From JAJACP01 sp964350245 (lineage in GTDB: Bacteria > Chlamydiota > Chlamydiia > Chlamydiales > JAAKFR01), in assembly GCA_964350245.1 (NCBI GenBank), contig CAYGJC010000023.1:1-25593 (forward strand): a stretch of 25,593 nucleotides of DNA, in the 5' to 3' direction. Both the position numbers and the translations under genes were made by a program. The notes beneath the pieces were generated by a model that was given only the letters and a program-made list of their open reading frames with translations, was not told where the DNA came from and made no database searches. Positions 1 to 7,286 of this stretch are shown piece by piece; within the stretch, counting starts at the first letter, position 1, and the number at the start of each line of letters is the position of its first letter.

Positions 1-29
1 TTAACAGATTAGTGAGATTGGTTCAGTGA

Positions 30-1646
30 TCACGACAAGGTCGTAGCAGTCGATTTGAGCATAGAGTGAATGGCCGTACCTGACTGTTTGGCAGCTTCTT
101 CGATACGGTCTACTAACATGGGACGCATTTGTTGAGCAGCGAGATTCATGCGTGCTGTCAAACGTAGGTTTTGTTGTCCATCGGATAGAGGAGCGCTGTA
201 GGTGTCCATCACGCGATCAAATGTTCGGGTTGAATAGGTTCCCTGCTCTGAAAAGGCTCTCGATATAGGGTCATAGAGGCTAAAGAGGTGCATCATAGGT
301 GTTGTTACATCGGTGACACGTGAAGCACGAAAGGTCAGGTCATCCATTTCTTCCGTAGGATTTCCCTGAGATCTCAATGTAGGGTGTAATCTTTCTGGGG
401 AAGTGAGACTTGCATAGAGATTATCGGCCCATTGCTTGGGATTAAGATGAGATTGGGAAACATGCCGAAGAGCCTGAAGAGAGCGTTTTTCTTTTAGTTT
501 GCTACGAGTCAACTCAGTAATCCGCGCATTATTTTCGGTTTTCATCCGCTTCGGGGTTTTTGTCTCCACCCCGCCGTCAGCTGAAAAATGCACTTTTCTT
601 TTCAAGGCTCCGGTGGCAAGTCCATTTTGGATCAATCGGCGACATTCGAGACCCTGACCTGCTCCTAAAAACGAGAGAGAGTCTAACTTGTTTGGATCAA
701 AGGGAGTACGAATACAAAAGATCGATCCTGGCTCAGGAAAATAGCCCGAGTAGGGAATCACAGAATTCATTGCTTCTCGTATCTTCATATCAATCTCCAC
801 TCCCAAGCGGATGATAGGACGCTCCTTCTCACTCACCCGATATCCTAAGGAGAAAGCTGAGAGTGGTCCGTGGATCTCGATAAGGGAATCAAAACGGGAG
901 AAGAGACCTGTTGTCGTACGCATTTCTTGGCAGTCAGCATCCATCACGCCATAATAAATAGGAGCAGATGAATTTCCGCTCTCAAAATGACGAACCAACA
1001 AGCGAGTCTCATCTGACCTTTTGATTCTTTCGCGAATACGCTGAAAAGGAACGATCGGAGGCTCGGTCTCATGCGTAATGCGGACCGCCTCTGCACGTGT
1101 TACATTGTGGGCCTTGATTAGCATGAAAGCCTTCTGAGGAGAGTAGATGGCATCTTGAGAAATCTGCTTCTCCCAGACTGGATTCCATAGGAATCCAAAA
1201 ATGCGATAGACAATAGAGAACATTCTTGGGATTTGGGAGATATAGGGGGCAAACTGCCGATTTAAAGCTGGGTCAAGGGAGTGCATCCGGTTGATGCCGA
1301 CTACAAGGGCAAAGCGCCCTTTTAATGCTGCTTTAGATTCGGCAGTAGTCGCCCCAAAGGCTTCTTCTCTAAAGAGTTTGACTAAGGATTGAAAGGACGT
1401 ATATTCCGTCACATCAGGAGCAAGGCCCAAAGGGACATTGACCAAGTAGAGCGGGTCGGATCCAGGCGGGACCTGAGGAAGTATTTTAGGTGGCCTGAGA
1501 GGAAAATAGGAGCGCCCGTTAAGCTGAGGTGGTCTATCAGAAGAAAGACGGTATGGAAAAGCTCCAGTATCACCCTCCAGACAACCTTGAAGCCATCCAT
1601 GGTTTGCAAGCTTTTGCTGTAAATGTCTTTCGATAGAAGTTGTCAT
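30..1646 (-). CDS. Hypothetical protein, 538 aa, lineage-specific
   Basis: I do not recognise this protein. From the ATG at 1646 it is 538 residues; an in-frame TTG three codons upstream is less likely to be the start. It has no N-terminal signal peptide and no clear membrane segment. Visible features are a proline-rich stretch near residues 35-65 (RPPQLNG, RPPKILPQVPPGSDP), a basic patch near 365-400 (ALKRKVHFSADGG, then TPKRMKTENNARITELTRSKLKEKR), and a helical, Gln/Ala-rich C-terminus. It follows the 400-aa gene with an 11-base gap, so the two are probably co-transcribed. No clear Shine-Dalgarno sequence precedes the ATG, which fits coupling to the gene upstream. The long open frame and sensible composition support a real gene. 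In a chlamydial setting it could be a secreted or host-directed protein, but nothing in the sequence proves this. Confidence 0.75.
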   Translation of the reverse strand: MTTSIERHLQQKLANHGWLQGCLEGDTGAFPYRLSSDRPPQLNGRSYFPLRPPKILPQVPPGSDPLYLVNVPLGLAPDVTEYTSFQSLVKLFREEAFGATTAESKAALKGRFALVVGINRMHSLDPALNRQFAPYISQIPRMFSIVYRIFGFLWNPVWEKQISQDAIYSPQKAFMLIKAHNVTRAEAVRITHETEPPIVPFQRIRERIKRSDETRLLVRHFESGNSSAPIYYGVMDADCQEMRTTTGLFSRFDSLIEIHGPLSAFSLGYRVSEKERPIIRLGVEIDMKIREAMNSVIPYSGYFPEPGSIFCIRTPFDPNKLDSLSFLGAGQGLECRRLIQNGLATGALKRKVHFSADGGVETKTPKRMKTENNARITELTRSKLKEKRSLQALRHVSQSHLNPKQWADNLYASLTSPERLHPTLRSQGNPTEEMDDLTFRASRVTDVTTPMMHLFSLYDPISRAFSEQGTYSTRTFDRVMDTYSAPLSDGQQNLRLTARMNLAAQQMRPMLVDRIEEAAKQSGTAIHSMLKSTATTLS

Positions 1647-1657
1647 GATTAACAAAT

Positions 1658-2860
1658 TTATTGCCTCGGTTCGCCGGAAAGAATCTGGTTAGTTGCTGTT
1701 GTAACGCGGTCAGTAAAGTTTCGAAGACATTGGGTAGGGACATTAGGGAGTCTTTGCACCGCTTCTTCAATGTAAAAGGCGACCCTGGTCGCTCTGAAAA
1801 GATCCCCAAGCTCTTGGACAGTAGTCTTGCTTCGATGAAAGTGTCGGTCTCTATATCTGTGGAGATTCTGCACAGTAGGAGTCAGAGCAATGATCCATAA
1901 GCAGATCCCTGCTAAGCTAATGGCAAAAGAGGTCAAGCGGGCCATAGAAGCAAAAGTCTCTACAGCAGCACCTTCTTCCATAGGGATAAAGTGAATGAAG
2001 GAACGCTCCAATACCATGTAGCTAGTTGCCACAATCCCTCCCCTTATGCTCCACCGGGTCAATGCGACGGCAGCGCTTTGGCCTATTTTGTCTGCGACTA
2101 CTGCAACTCTCTGTCGGCGAATTTCCGCTTCTTTCTGATCAATCGAAGCCATTGCGTGCTTTTCAGCCACAGACACAGCAACTCCCGCGGCAAGACCTCC
2201 TACTCTTGCTGAACCTGCTGCAGCAAATCCTCCTGTAACTTGCGTGTAATAGGTCATGCTTGCTTTTGTGCTTGTCCAATAACTCGAATCCGTAGAGGCC
2301 GTCTCATCGTATTGTTCACTGGCATTTGCTACCAGGGAGCGTCCCATTTCTATTGCTTGCCGTTCAAGAGGGACTACAATCTCCTCCTGGGCCGCTGCTG
2401 AGACTTCTCTTGCGAAAGCCCGAAGTTGTTCAGGTAATCGTAGGACAGAAACAGCATCTTCTGAAAGGATATACATGTAGCGGGCAGATACTATAATAGC
2501 GGCATCAAAGTAGGCGAGTACAGGTAGTGCGCTAGGGGTTCGATCGGCAAGCGGACCCGAAGCACTTTGGGCCCATTGGCAAAGCTGTACGATTGCTTTT
2601 GTTGAGAGAGGATCGCAGAGTCTCGGACAACGGGCCTTGACCATCCTGCCTAGCTTCCTTACAGTGGGAAGCATGACATGATTTGCCAGAGCCTCGGCCA
2701 TTGGATTGACTAAATAGGTATCTAAGGGGACTAAGTATCTTTTGCGGAAAGACCTATTTTGCAGGTTTTCCGAAGCGCTAATCCCTGTCGCGAGCAAGCT
2801 TGCATGTGCTGCAAGGCGAGAACTTTCTTGATTTGCCGACCCTATTGGAGCGAGTGCCAT
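1658..2860 (-). CDS. Hypothetical membrane-associated protein, 400 aa
   Basis: This is an unrecognised 400-residue protein. The ATG is preceded by AAGGA about six bases upstream, a good ribosome-binding site. The first ~200 residues are mostly helical and soluble-looking, without a signal peptide. Hydrophobic stretches follow: a Gly/Ala-rich one near 209-232 (GGFAAAGSARVGGLAAG), one near 272-292 (GGIVATSYMVLERSFIHFI) and the strongest near 310-335 (TSFAISLAGICLWIIALTP). After that comes a basic tail with HRYRDRHFHRSK. The central Gly/Ala hairpin followed by paired hydrophobic segments resembles the general shape of chlamydial membrane or inclusion-targeted proteins, but no family can be named. 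It lies between the small upstream ORFs and the 538-aa gene and is probably in one transcript with them. Confidence 0.75.
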   Translation of the reverse strand: MALAPIGSANQESSRLAAHASLLATGISASENLQNRSFRKRYLVPLDTYLVNPMAEALANHVMLPTVRKLGRMVKARCPRLCDPLSTKAIVQLCQWAQSASGPLADRTPSALPVLAYFDAAIIVSARYMYILSEDAVSVLRLPEQLRAFAREVSAAAQEEIVVPLERQAIEMGRSLVANASEQYDETASTDSSYWTSTKASMTYYTQVTGGFAAAGSARVGGLAAGVAVSVAEKHAMASIDQKEAEIRRQRVAVVADKIGQSAAVALTRWSIRGGIVATSYMVLERSFIHFIPMEEGAAVETFASMARLTSFAISLAGICLWIIALTPTVQNLHRYRDRHFHRSKTTVQELGDLFRATRVAFYIEEAVQRLPNVPTQCLRNFTDRVTTATNQILSGEPRQ

Positions 2861-2885
2861 ACTAATCCTTTGCGCAAAAACTTAA

Positions 2886-3008
2886 CTAAGCGTACCGATG
2901 GAGAACCGTCGGACGATTAGGGTCTCTTAGAGATCTTTCATACACAACTTTTTTGGACTCAAAATAGGCCTTTGCGATTACCAGCTGCTCCACCTCACTT
3001 TGTCCCAC
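2886..3008 (-). CDS. Possible small protein, 40 aa, GTG start
   Basis: A short frame encodes 40 residues beginning MGQSEVEQLVIAKAYFES and ending VLHRYA. Its GTG start has a strong purine-rich site upstream (GGAGGAAG, about seven bases before the GTG). It lies in the same frame as the 114-aa gene, just past a TAA, and stops 25 bases before the 400-aa gene. The residue mix (amphipathic helix, then a basic tail) is protein-like rather than random. It is too short to recognise. It could instead be the tail of a longer protein that has acquired stop codons; see the corresponding finding. Existence as a translated gene is plausible but unproven. Confidence 0.4.
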   Translation of the reverse strand: MGQSEVEQLVIAKAYFESKKVVYERSLRDPNRPTVLHRYA

Positions 3009-3092
3009 AGATTAACTTCCTCCGTCGCGTAGCGCATTGATTCGTTGATCTATTTGCGTTACTTTTAGGTAAAGTCTTGTGTAGCGCCCATC

Positions 3093-3437
3093 TCAATCTT
3101 GAGACCGGCGGTCCCATGGATTTGCGGCAATGGAAGTGGCGGTTCGGTATCCAACAGCTGCGGCTGCCGCTGCCATACCTCCAAGCATAATCTGGGAGCC
3201 AAATCGTCTAAATTGATCAGCAACAAAGCCTGAACACAAACCCGTTGTCATTAATCCTACGATAGCCGCAAGAGCTGTCCAGCCCGTCACATCCCCACTA
3301 GGAAGTCCTTCATTCGGCCCTCCGGTTTCCCGGTTTAAAAGCTCCGTCTCTCTTTCATCCATAGCGCGCAGGTATTCACAAAGCTGAGTGCCCTGCGGAA
3401 AAGCGCTACGTGCGAGCATATCACCATTAGTGAGCAT
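3093..3437 (-). CDS. Small hypothetical membrane protein, 114 aa
   Basis: I do not recognise this protein. The N-terminal ~50 residues are hydrophilic (LRAMDERETELLNRETGG). Two hydrophobic segments follow, near 52-73 (WTALAAIVGLMTTGLCSG) and near 82-97 (IMLGGMAAAAAAVGY), suggesting a small protein with a membrane hairpin. The N-terminus is probably cytoplasmic because no signal peptide is present. The ATG has only a weak ribosome-binding site; a second in-frame ATG at codon 7 is possible. The TGA stop is followed in frame by 26 more sense codons with a helical, heptad-like pattern (RLYLKVTQIDQRINALRD) before a TAA, so the present stop may have shortened the protein. It appears to head the minus-strand group leading to the 400- and 538-aa genes. 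Confidence 0.6.
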   Translation of the reverse strand: MLTNGDMLARSAFPQGTQLCEYLRAMDERETELLNRETGGPNEGLPSGDVTGWTALAAIVGLMTTGLCSGFVADQFRRFGSQIMLGGMAAAAAAVGYRTATSIAANPWDRRSQD

Positions 3438-3532
3438 GGGAGACCTAACTTTTTGAGAAGCAGGTTACGCGCTCTAAAAATTATCGACAACGGCAATTTT
3501 TGCCTTCCATCCTTTTGAGTTTGCCTGTTAGG

Positions 3533-4330
3533 CTAGTCCACGTGAGAGGATAATCTGCACAGTGTTATCTCAAGAAAACTGCCTTTGGAATACACCTCTA
3601 GTATTCTTTTCCTTTCCCGAATGTATTTTTTTATTATTTGAAAAGTTTCCTTGTTTGAAAAGGAAGAAAAGGAGGGAATGGCTAGCTCGCCTGTCTCAAT
3701 ATGTACCATCTCAGCACTATTTCTGGGTGCTCGATATAGAAAAGACCATTTTCTGTTTTTAGAAAAATATCTTTCAAATCTTACTGCATTCTGTTTGCCA
3801 TATCCTAAAAGCAGACCAAGTAGCGCATGGCTTTTGCTCAATCCATCTCTAAAAATATGGTGACTTGAGACAATATGTTCTAGTATCTCTTGAGAAGAAA
3901 AACGCGCGCCCATTTTTTCCCTAAATAAAGAAAGATTCTCTTCAATAACTTTTAGAGCGTTTGATTTATTAATCAAAAAGACTTCAAACCATTCACCTCT
4001 ATTTTGAGCAAAAAGGAAAAACTCTTTTATTTGAAACAAGTGGCTATATTTCTCCCAAATTTGCCACCAAGATTCTAACTCAAACAGAGGATGCGGGTAT
4101 AACTCTTGGTAGGCTGCGGGAGTATTCTTATCGTGTCCAATTGTCGACATCGGTTTAGAACCGAGCAATACATAAGAAAACCCTTCCTCCAAAAAAAGAT
4201 AAGAGAACAATTTATCTATTTTCTCGCTGTCTTCTTTTGGAATCTGAGATAAATGGGTCACGGCATGCATCTGACCAGAAAACATACATAATAAAAGAAA
4301 AAAAGGAATAAATGGCTTAAATAACTCCAT
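3533..4330 (-). CDS. Hypothetical exported protein, 265 aa
   Basis: This is an unrecognised protein with a clear export signal. From the ATG at 4330 the N-terminus is MELFKPFIPFFLLLCMFSG followed by QMHA, a charged n-region, hydrophobic core and likely cleavage after Ala 23. A GTG five codons upstream is in frame, but the ATG places the signal peptide properly and has a G-rich site about eight bases before it. The mature part is about 240 residues, rich in Phe, Lys, Glu and Ser, with no further membrane span. Recognisable local sequence includes HIFRDGLSKSHALLGLLLGYGKQNA. The gene is clearly more AT-rich than the 400- and 538-aa genes beside it. It lies 56 bases downstream of the 117-aa exported protein gene in the same direction, so both may form one transcript. 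Confidence 0.7.
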   Translation of the reverse strand: MELFKPFIPFFLLLCMFSGQMHAVTHLSQIPKEDSEKIDKLFSYLFLEEGFSYVLLGSKPMSTIGHDKNTPAAYQELYPHPLFELESWWQIWEKYSHLFQIKEFFLFAQNRGEWFEVFLINKSNALKVIEENLSLFREKMGARFSSQEILEHIVSSHHIFRDGLSKSHALLGLLLGYGKQNAVRFERYFSKNRKWSFLYRAPRNSAEMVHIETGELAIPSFSSFSNKETFQIIKKYIRERKRILEVYSKGSFLEITLCRLSSHVD

Positions 4331-4386
4331 AAGTACACCCCCCACGTAGGCAATGCTGTTTACTCCTTTTTTGAGCGATGGCTCAG

Positions 4387-4740
4387 TTATCCCTTTGTCG
4401 GACAGTTTGAATTGCTACATGTTCCCCAAGGTGTAAGTGGCCATTTGCAAACGGGGCATTGACCCCATTTAAATGCATTTGAGCGCACAAATACGCCTCC
4501 TTCATCACATTCAACAAAATTTACTGGAAGAAGCTGCCCTTCACAACACAAAAAAATTTCTTCCGAAGATACAAAAATACTTCCTGGTTTCACATAGTAC
4601 TTATCTTCAGACACTTTTTCAAATTGATTGTCAAATGTCTCAAAACAAGATTCATAGTTATAAGCGAAAGTTTTGCTGGAGCAAAAGCAACCCACGCAAA
4701 TAAGCAGCAAGACAACATTCTTAAAAATTCTACCATTCAT
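4387..4740 (-). CDS. Small Cys-rich exported protein with zinc-ribbon-like motif, 117 aa
   Basis: The start is well supported: an ideal Shine-Dalgarno sequence (AAAGGAGG) lies six bases before the ATG. Residues 1-26 form a signal peptide (MNGRIFKNVVLLLICVG, then CFCSSKTFA) with cleavage likely after SKTFA. The mature protein is about 90 residues with many cysteines, including the pair in FLCCEG and a C-terminal CPVCKWPLTPWGTC followed by NSNCP. That spacing (CxxC, about nine residues, C, four residues, C) looks like a zinc ribbon or a disulfide-bonded knuckle. Outside the inner membrane, disulfides would be more typical; chlamydial envelopes are known for Cys-rich cross-linked proteins. I cannot assign a family. 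It is the first gene of the AT-rich exported pair. Confidence 0.75.
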   Translation of the reverse strand: MNGRIFKNVVLLLICVGCFCSSKTFAYNYESCFETFDNQFEKVSEDKYYVKPGSIFVSSEEIFLCCEGQLLPVNFVECDEGGVFVRSNAFKWGQCPVCKWPLTPWGTCSNSNCPTKG

Positions 4741-4875
4741 TTCTTTCCTCCTTTTTTGAGAAATAAAGAAATAATTAAGATGTCATGCTTTGTCGAAAAT
4801 TGCAATCAAGAAAACTTTGGTATCGAAGAGGGCTGTTCCACAACCCCATTAGCGTGTACAAGTGGTATAGACTGA

Positions 4876-5100
4876 AAGTGCTGGGGAAAAGGATACGCAA
4901 CACAAGCAATAAAGCATGCTGTCGAAGCCGGCTTTAAAGATCTAGATGTTATAAGAATAGAGGCATATGACGACCCAACCAATACTGGCTCTCAAAGAGT
5001 TTTAGAAAAAAATGGTTTTTTTAAGAGGACCACTGCTAAAAAATTTCGTTATTCAAAAAGAAAAATTAAAGGACCGCTATTTTTATTCATTACTGATTAG
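4876..5100 (+). pseudogene. Decayed GNAT acetyltransferase, C-terminal fragment
   Basis: In one frame this stretch reads KCWGKGYATQAIKHAVEAGF, then DLDVIRIEAYDDPTNTGSQR and VLEKNGFFKR, ending at a TAG. These are the acetyl-CoA pyrophosphate-binding loop (WGKGYAT, the R/QxxGxG/A region) and the N..S.RVLEKNGF motif of RimJ/RimL-like GNAT N-acetyltransferases. An in-frame TGA sits directly before KCWGKGYAT, where the family usually has GYWID; the codons before it give GID. No convincing N-terminal half follows from upstream in any one frame, so the gene is inactive. It is the only coding trace in the ~475 bases between the 117-aa gene and the tRNA. Confidence 0.7.
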
Positions 5101-5171
5101 TACAACTTCATTTCAGTAAAGGTGATTTAGGCATCTTTTAAGAAAGACCTTCCTTTAGCCCTCTTATTCCC

Positions 5172-5200
5172 TTGCGGAAAAAGCGGAGTGAAACTAGAAT
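5172..5200 (+). promoter_or_regulatory. Sigma-70/sigma-66-type promoter for tRNA-Gly (and tig)
   Basis: TTGCGG (-35) is separated by 17 bases from TAGAAT (-10). A start about seven bases downstream would fall near 5207, ten bases before the tRNA 5' end. With only 23 bases between the tRNA and tig and no separate promoter visible there, the same promoter probably also drives tig. Confidence 0.6.
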
Positions 5201-5216
5201 TCCCCTTTCGTTTCAT

Positions 5217-5288
5217 GCGGGTGTAGCTCAGTGGTAGAGCATCACGTTGCCAACGTGAGGGTCGTGAGTTCGAACCTCATCACCCGCT
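5217..5288 (+). tRNA. tRNA-Gly (anticodon GCC)
   Basis: A full cloverleaf is visible. The acceptor stem is GCGGGTG pairing with CACCCGC. The D arm is GCTC-AGTGGTA-GAGC. The anticodon arm is TCACG-TTGCCAA-CGTGA with anticodon GCC. The T arm contains GTTCGAAC flanked by GTGAG and CTCAT (one G-T pair), and the discriminator base is T. The CCA end is not encoded; it would be added afterwards. It sits just upstream of tig. Confidence 0.97.
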
Positions 5289-5311
5289 ATCCATAAAAAC
5301 TTCTCGAGACT

Positions 5312-6616
5312 ATGACAACATTTGAAAATGCCTCCTTTTCTGTCGAAGCCAATGAAGAGCCGGGGTGTCGCTACTCCCTAAAAATCTATGTACAGCCAGA
5401 GGCCACCCAAAAGGCTTACAAAAAGGCGATCAAGAAGGTCAACAAGCAGATCTCGATCCCAGGATTTCGCAAAGGGCGCGCACCTGATGCCACTGTAATT
5501 AGCAAGTATAGCTCTTACGTTGATCAGGAGTGGAAAGATATTTTGATCAACGACGCCTATCACGCAGCTCTTGACTTGACTAAGGTCTACCCCTTTAATA
5601 AGGACAGCATCAAGCCACCCAAAATCGAGAGCTGCTCTCAAGAAGAGGGTGCCACTGTAGCTCTTTCTTACGAGCGCTATCCCGTTCTCCCTGAGATTGA
5701 TTTATCCAGCCTGTCTCTACCAAAAATTGAAAAGGCAGCCGTCTCTAATGAACGTGTTGAAGAAATTCTTGAAGAGGTGAAGCGCAGCAATGCAGACTGG
5801 GAAGAGATTACCGGACGTGCTGTTGAAAAGGGAGACTTTGTCGATGTCTCTATTGATGCCATCGATGTCGATCCACCTAAATCTATCGTGAAAGATCGTC
5901 GCTTTGAAGTAGAAGACAAGCGTCTAGCTCCTTGGATGCTCAAGCTTTTGGTCGGCATGCAAATTTCCGACACAGTTGAGGGATTGAGCGAGGTTGATGA
6001 TAAAGCGGACGCAGAGACAAAGAAAAATTTCAAGCCCACACAGGTCCGCATCGAACTCCATGCGATCAAAAAGATCATCTTGCCTGAACTCACAGACGAG
6101 CTCGCTAAAAAAGTGGGCGCTGATTCTGTTGAAGACATGAAGCAAAAGATCCAGACCAACTTGGAAAGAGAGGCCGAGGAGGCACAACGCCAGCAACGGA
6201 TTGAGGCTTTGGAAAAAGCGCTTCTGGAAAAATACTCTTTTGAATTGCCTATTTCCATTGTAGAAGCGGAGCGTGTCGATCGCATTCGTGCCCGTCTAGA
6301 GGAGCTAAAGGGTCAAGGCGTAGGTGATGAAGAGATTAAAAACCAAGAAAAGCAAATTGAAGCGCAGGTCGCTCAGGAAGTCGACTCTATGCTTCGCCTC
6401 TATTTCATCAACAAGCAAATCGCCAAGCAAGGCAACATTTCCCTGACCAACCAAGAGTTGAATGACGAGCTGGTCAAGCAGATCAGTCAAAATCCTTATC
6501 TTTACGGCAAGGACATGGACAAGGAGACCTCTAAAGGAATTATGTCACGGATGGCAGCCTCTTTGTTAGAGCGGAAAACAAAAGAATATGCTCTCGAACA
6601 GGTGCTGACGCACTGA
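5312..6616 (+). CDS. tig: Trigger factor, ribosome-associated chaperone
   Basis: This is a 434-residue protein of normal trigger factor length. The ribosome-binding signature GFRKGRAP lies at residues 51-58 in the N-terminal domain. A middle domain (about 145-255) corresponds to the FKBP-type peptidyl-prolyl isomerase fold, though its sequence is divergent (VEKGDFVDVSIDAIDVDPP). The C-terminal helical chaperone region (about 256-434) is rich in Glu, Lys and Gln, with LPELTDELAKKVGADSVEDM. The protein binds the ribosome exit tunnel and shields nascent chains in the cytoplasm. It begins 23 bases after tRNA-Gly with no strong Shine-Dalgarno sequence and precedes clpP and clpX, the usual bacterial order. 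Orthologues with weak PPIase-site conservation are common. Confidence 0.95.
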   Translation: MTTFENASFSVEANEEPGCRYSLKIYVQPEATQKAYKKAIKKVNKQISIPGFRKGRAPDATVISKYSSYVDQEWKDILINDAYHAALDLTKVYPFNKDSIKPPKIESCSQEEGATVALSYERYPVLPEIDLSSLSLPKIEKAAVSNERVEEILEEVKRSNADWEEITGRAVEKGDFVDVSIDAIDVDPPKSIVKDRRFEVEDKRLAPWMLKLLVGMQISDTVEGLSEVDDKADAETKKNFKPTQVRIELHAIKKIILPELTDELAKKVGADSVEDMKQKIQTNLEREAEEAQRQQRIEALEKALLEKYSFELPISIVEAERVDRIRARLEELKGQGVGDEEIKNQEKQIEAQVAQEVDSMLRLYFINKQIAKQGNISLTNQELNDELVKQISQNPYLYGKDMDKETSKGIMSRMAASLLERKTKEYALEQVLTH

Positions 6617-6622
6617 AAATCC

Positions 6623-6651
6623 TTGACCTTGGGTGCATGAGATCATAAACT
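6623..6651 (+). promoter_or_regulatory. Promoter for the clpP-clpX-pcnB operon
   Basis: TTGACC (-35, five of six consensus bases) and TAAACT (-10, four of six) are separated by exactly 17 bases. The pair begins six bases after the tig stop codon. Transcription would start about 30 bases before the clpP ATG. It would allow the protease genes to be expressed apart from tig. Confidence 0.55.
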
Positions 6652-6687
6652 CCCCCTATACGTAAAACCCAATTAAAGAGTTAATCC

Positions 6688-7284
6688 ATGTCACTAGTTC
6701 CTTATGTAATTGAAGATACCGGCCGTGGCGAACGAGCCATGGACATCTACTCCCGCTTACTGAAAGACCGCATTGTTTTGATCGGTCAAGCAATCGACGA
6801 ACATCTCGCCAACACTGTGATCGCCCAGCTGCTCTACTTAATGTCCGATGACCCAAAAAAAGACATTCAGATCTTTATTAACTCACCCGGTGGTTATATT
6901 ACCGCGGGGTTAGCGATTTACGATACAATCCGTTTTCTGGGATGTGACGTGAACACCTACTGCATTGGGCAGGCAGCTTCTATGGGAGCGCTTTTATTGG
7001 CTGCCGGTACAAAAGGGAAAAGACGTGCTCTACCCCACAGTCGCATCATGATCCATCAGCCCTCAGGGGGCATTATGGGCACATCGGCAGATATTAAACT
7101 ACAGGCCGAAGAGATTCTACGTTTGAAACAATATCTTGCTGAAATTCTTGCTGACTGCTCAGGACAGAGTGTTGAAAAAATATTAGAAGATGGAGAGCGT
7201 GATTTTTTCATGAGTCCTCAAGAGGCGATCGACTATGGTCTGATCGATGAGATTGTCACCTCTCCTAAAGCATATGGAAAATAG
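6688..7284 (+). CDS. clpP: ATP-dependent Clp protease proteolytic subunit
   Basis: This 198-residue serine peptidase has all family hallmarks: the catalytic triad Ser98 (GQAASMGALLL), His123 (RIMIHQPSGG) and Asp172 (GERDFFMSPQEA), and the oligomerisation and substrate-groove segment INSPGGYITAGLAIYDT at 65-80. It forms a double heptamer that degrades unfolded proteins delivered by ClpX. Chlamydiae usually encode two ClpP paralogues; the copy next to clpX is the one called clpP2 in Chlamydia. The N-terminus begins close to the mature sequence (SLVPYVIEDTGRGERAMDIYS), so a long propeptide is absent. clpX follows after two bases, indicating one operon. The ATG is preceded by AAAGAG, a modest ribosome-binding site. 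Confidence 0.97.
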   Translation: MSLVPYVIEDTGRGERAMDIYSRLLKDRIVLIGQAIDEHLANTVIAQLLYLMSDDPKKDIQIFINSPGGYITAGLAIYDTIRFLGCDVNTYCIGQAASMGALLLAAGTKGKRRALPHSRIMIHQPSGGIMGTSADIKLQAEEILRLKQYLAEILADCSGQSVEKILEDGERDFFMSPQEAIDYGLIDEIVTSPKAYGK

Positions 7285-7286
7285 GC

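Noticed and set aside
5677..6285. 202-codon open frame antisense to tig
   Set aside because: It is a Ser/Thr-rich translation typical of the reverse strand of a Glu/Lys-rich gene, with no start signal.
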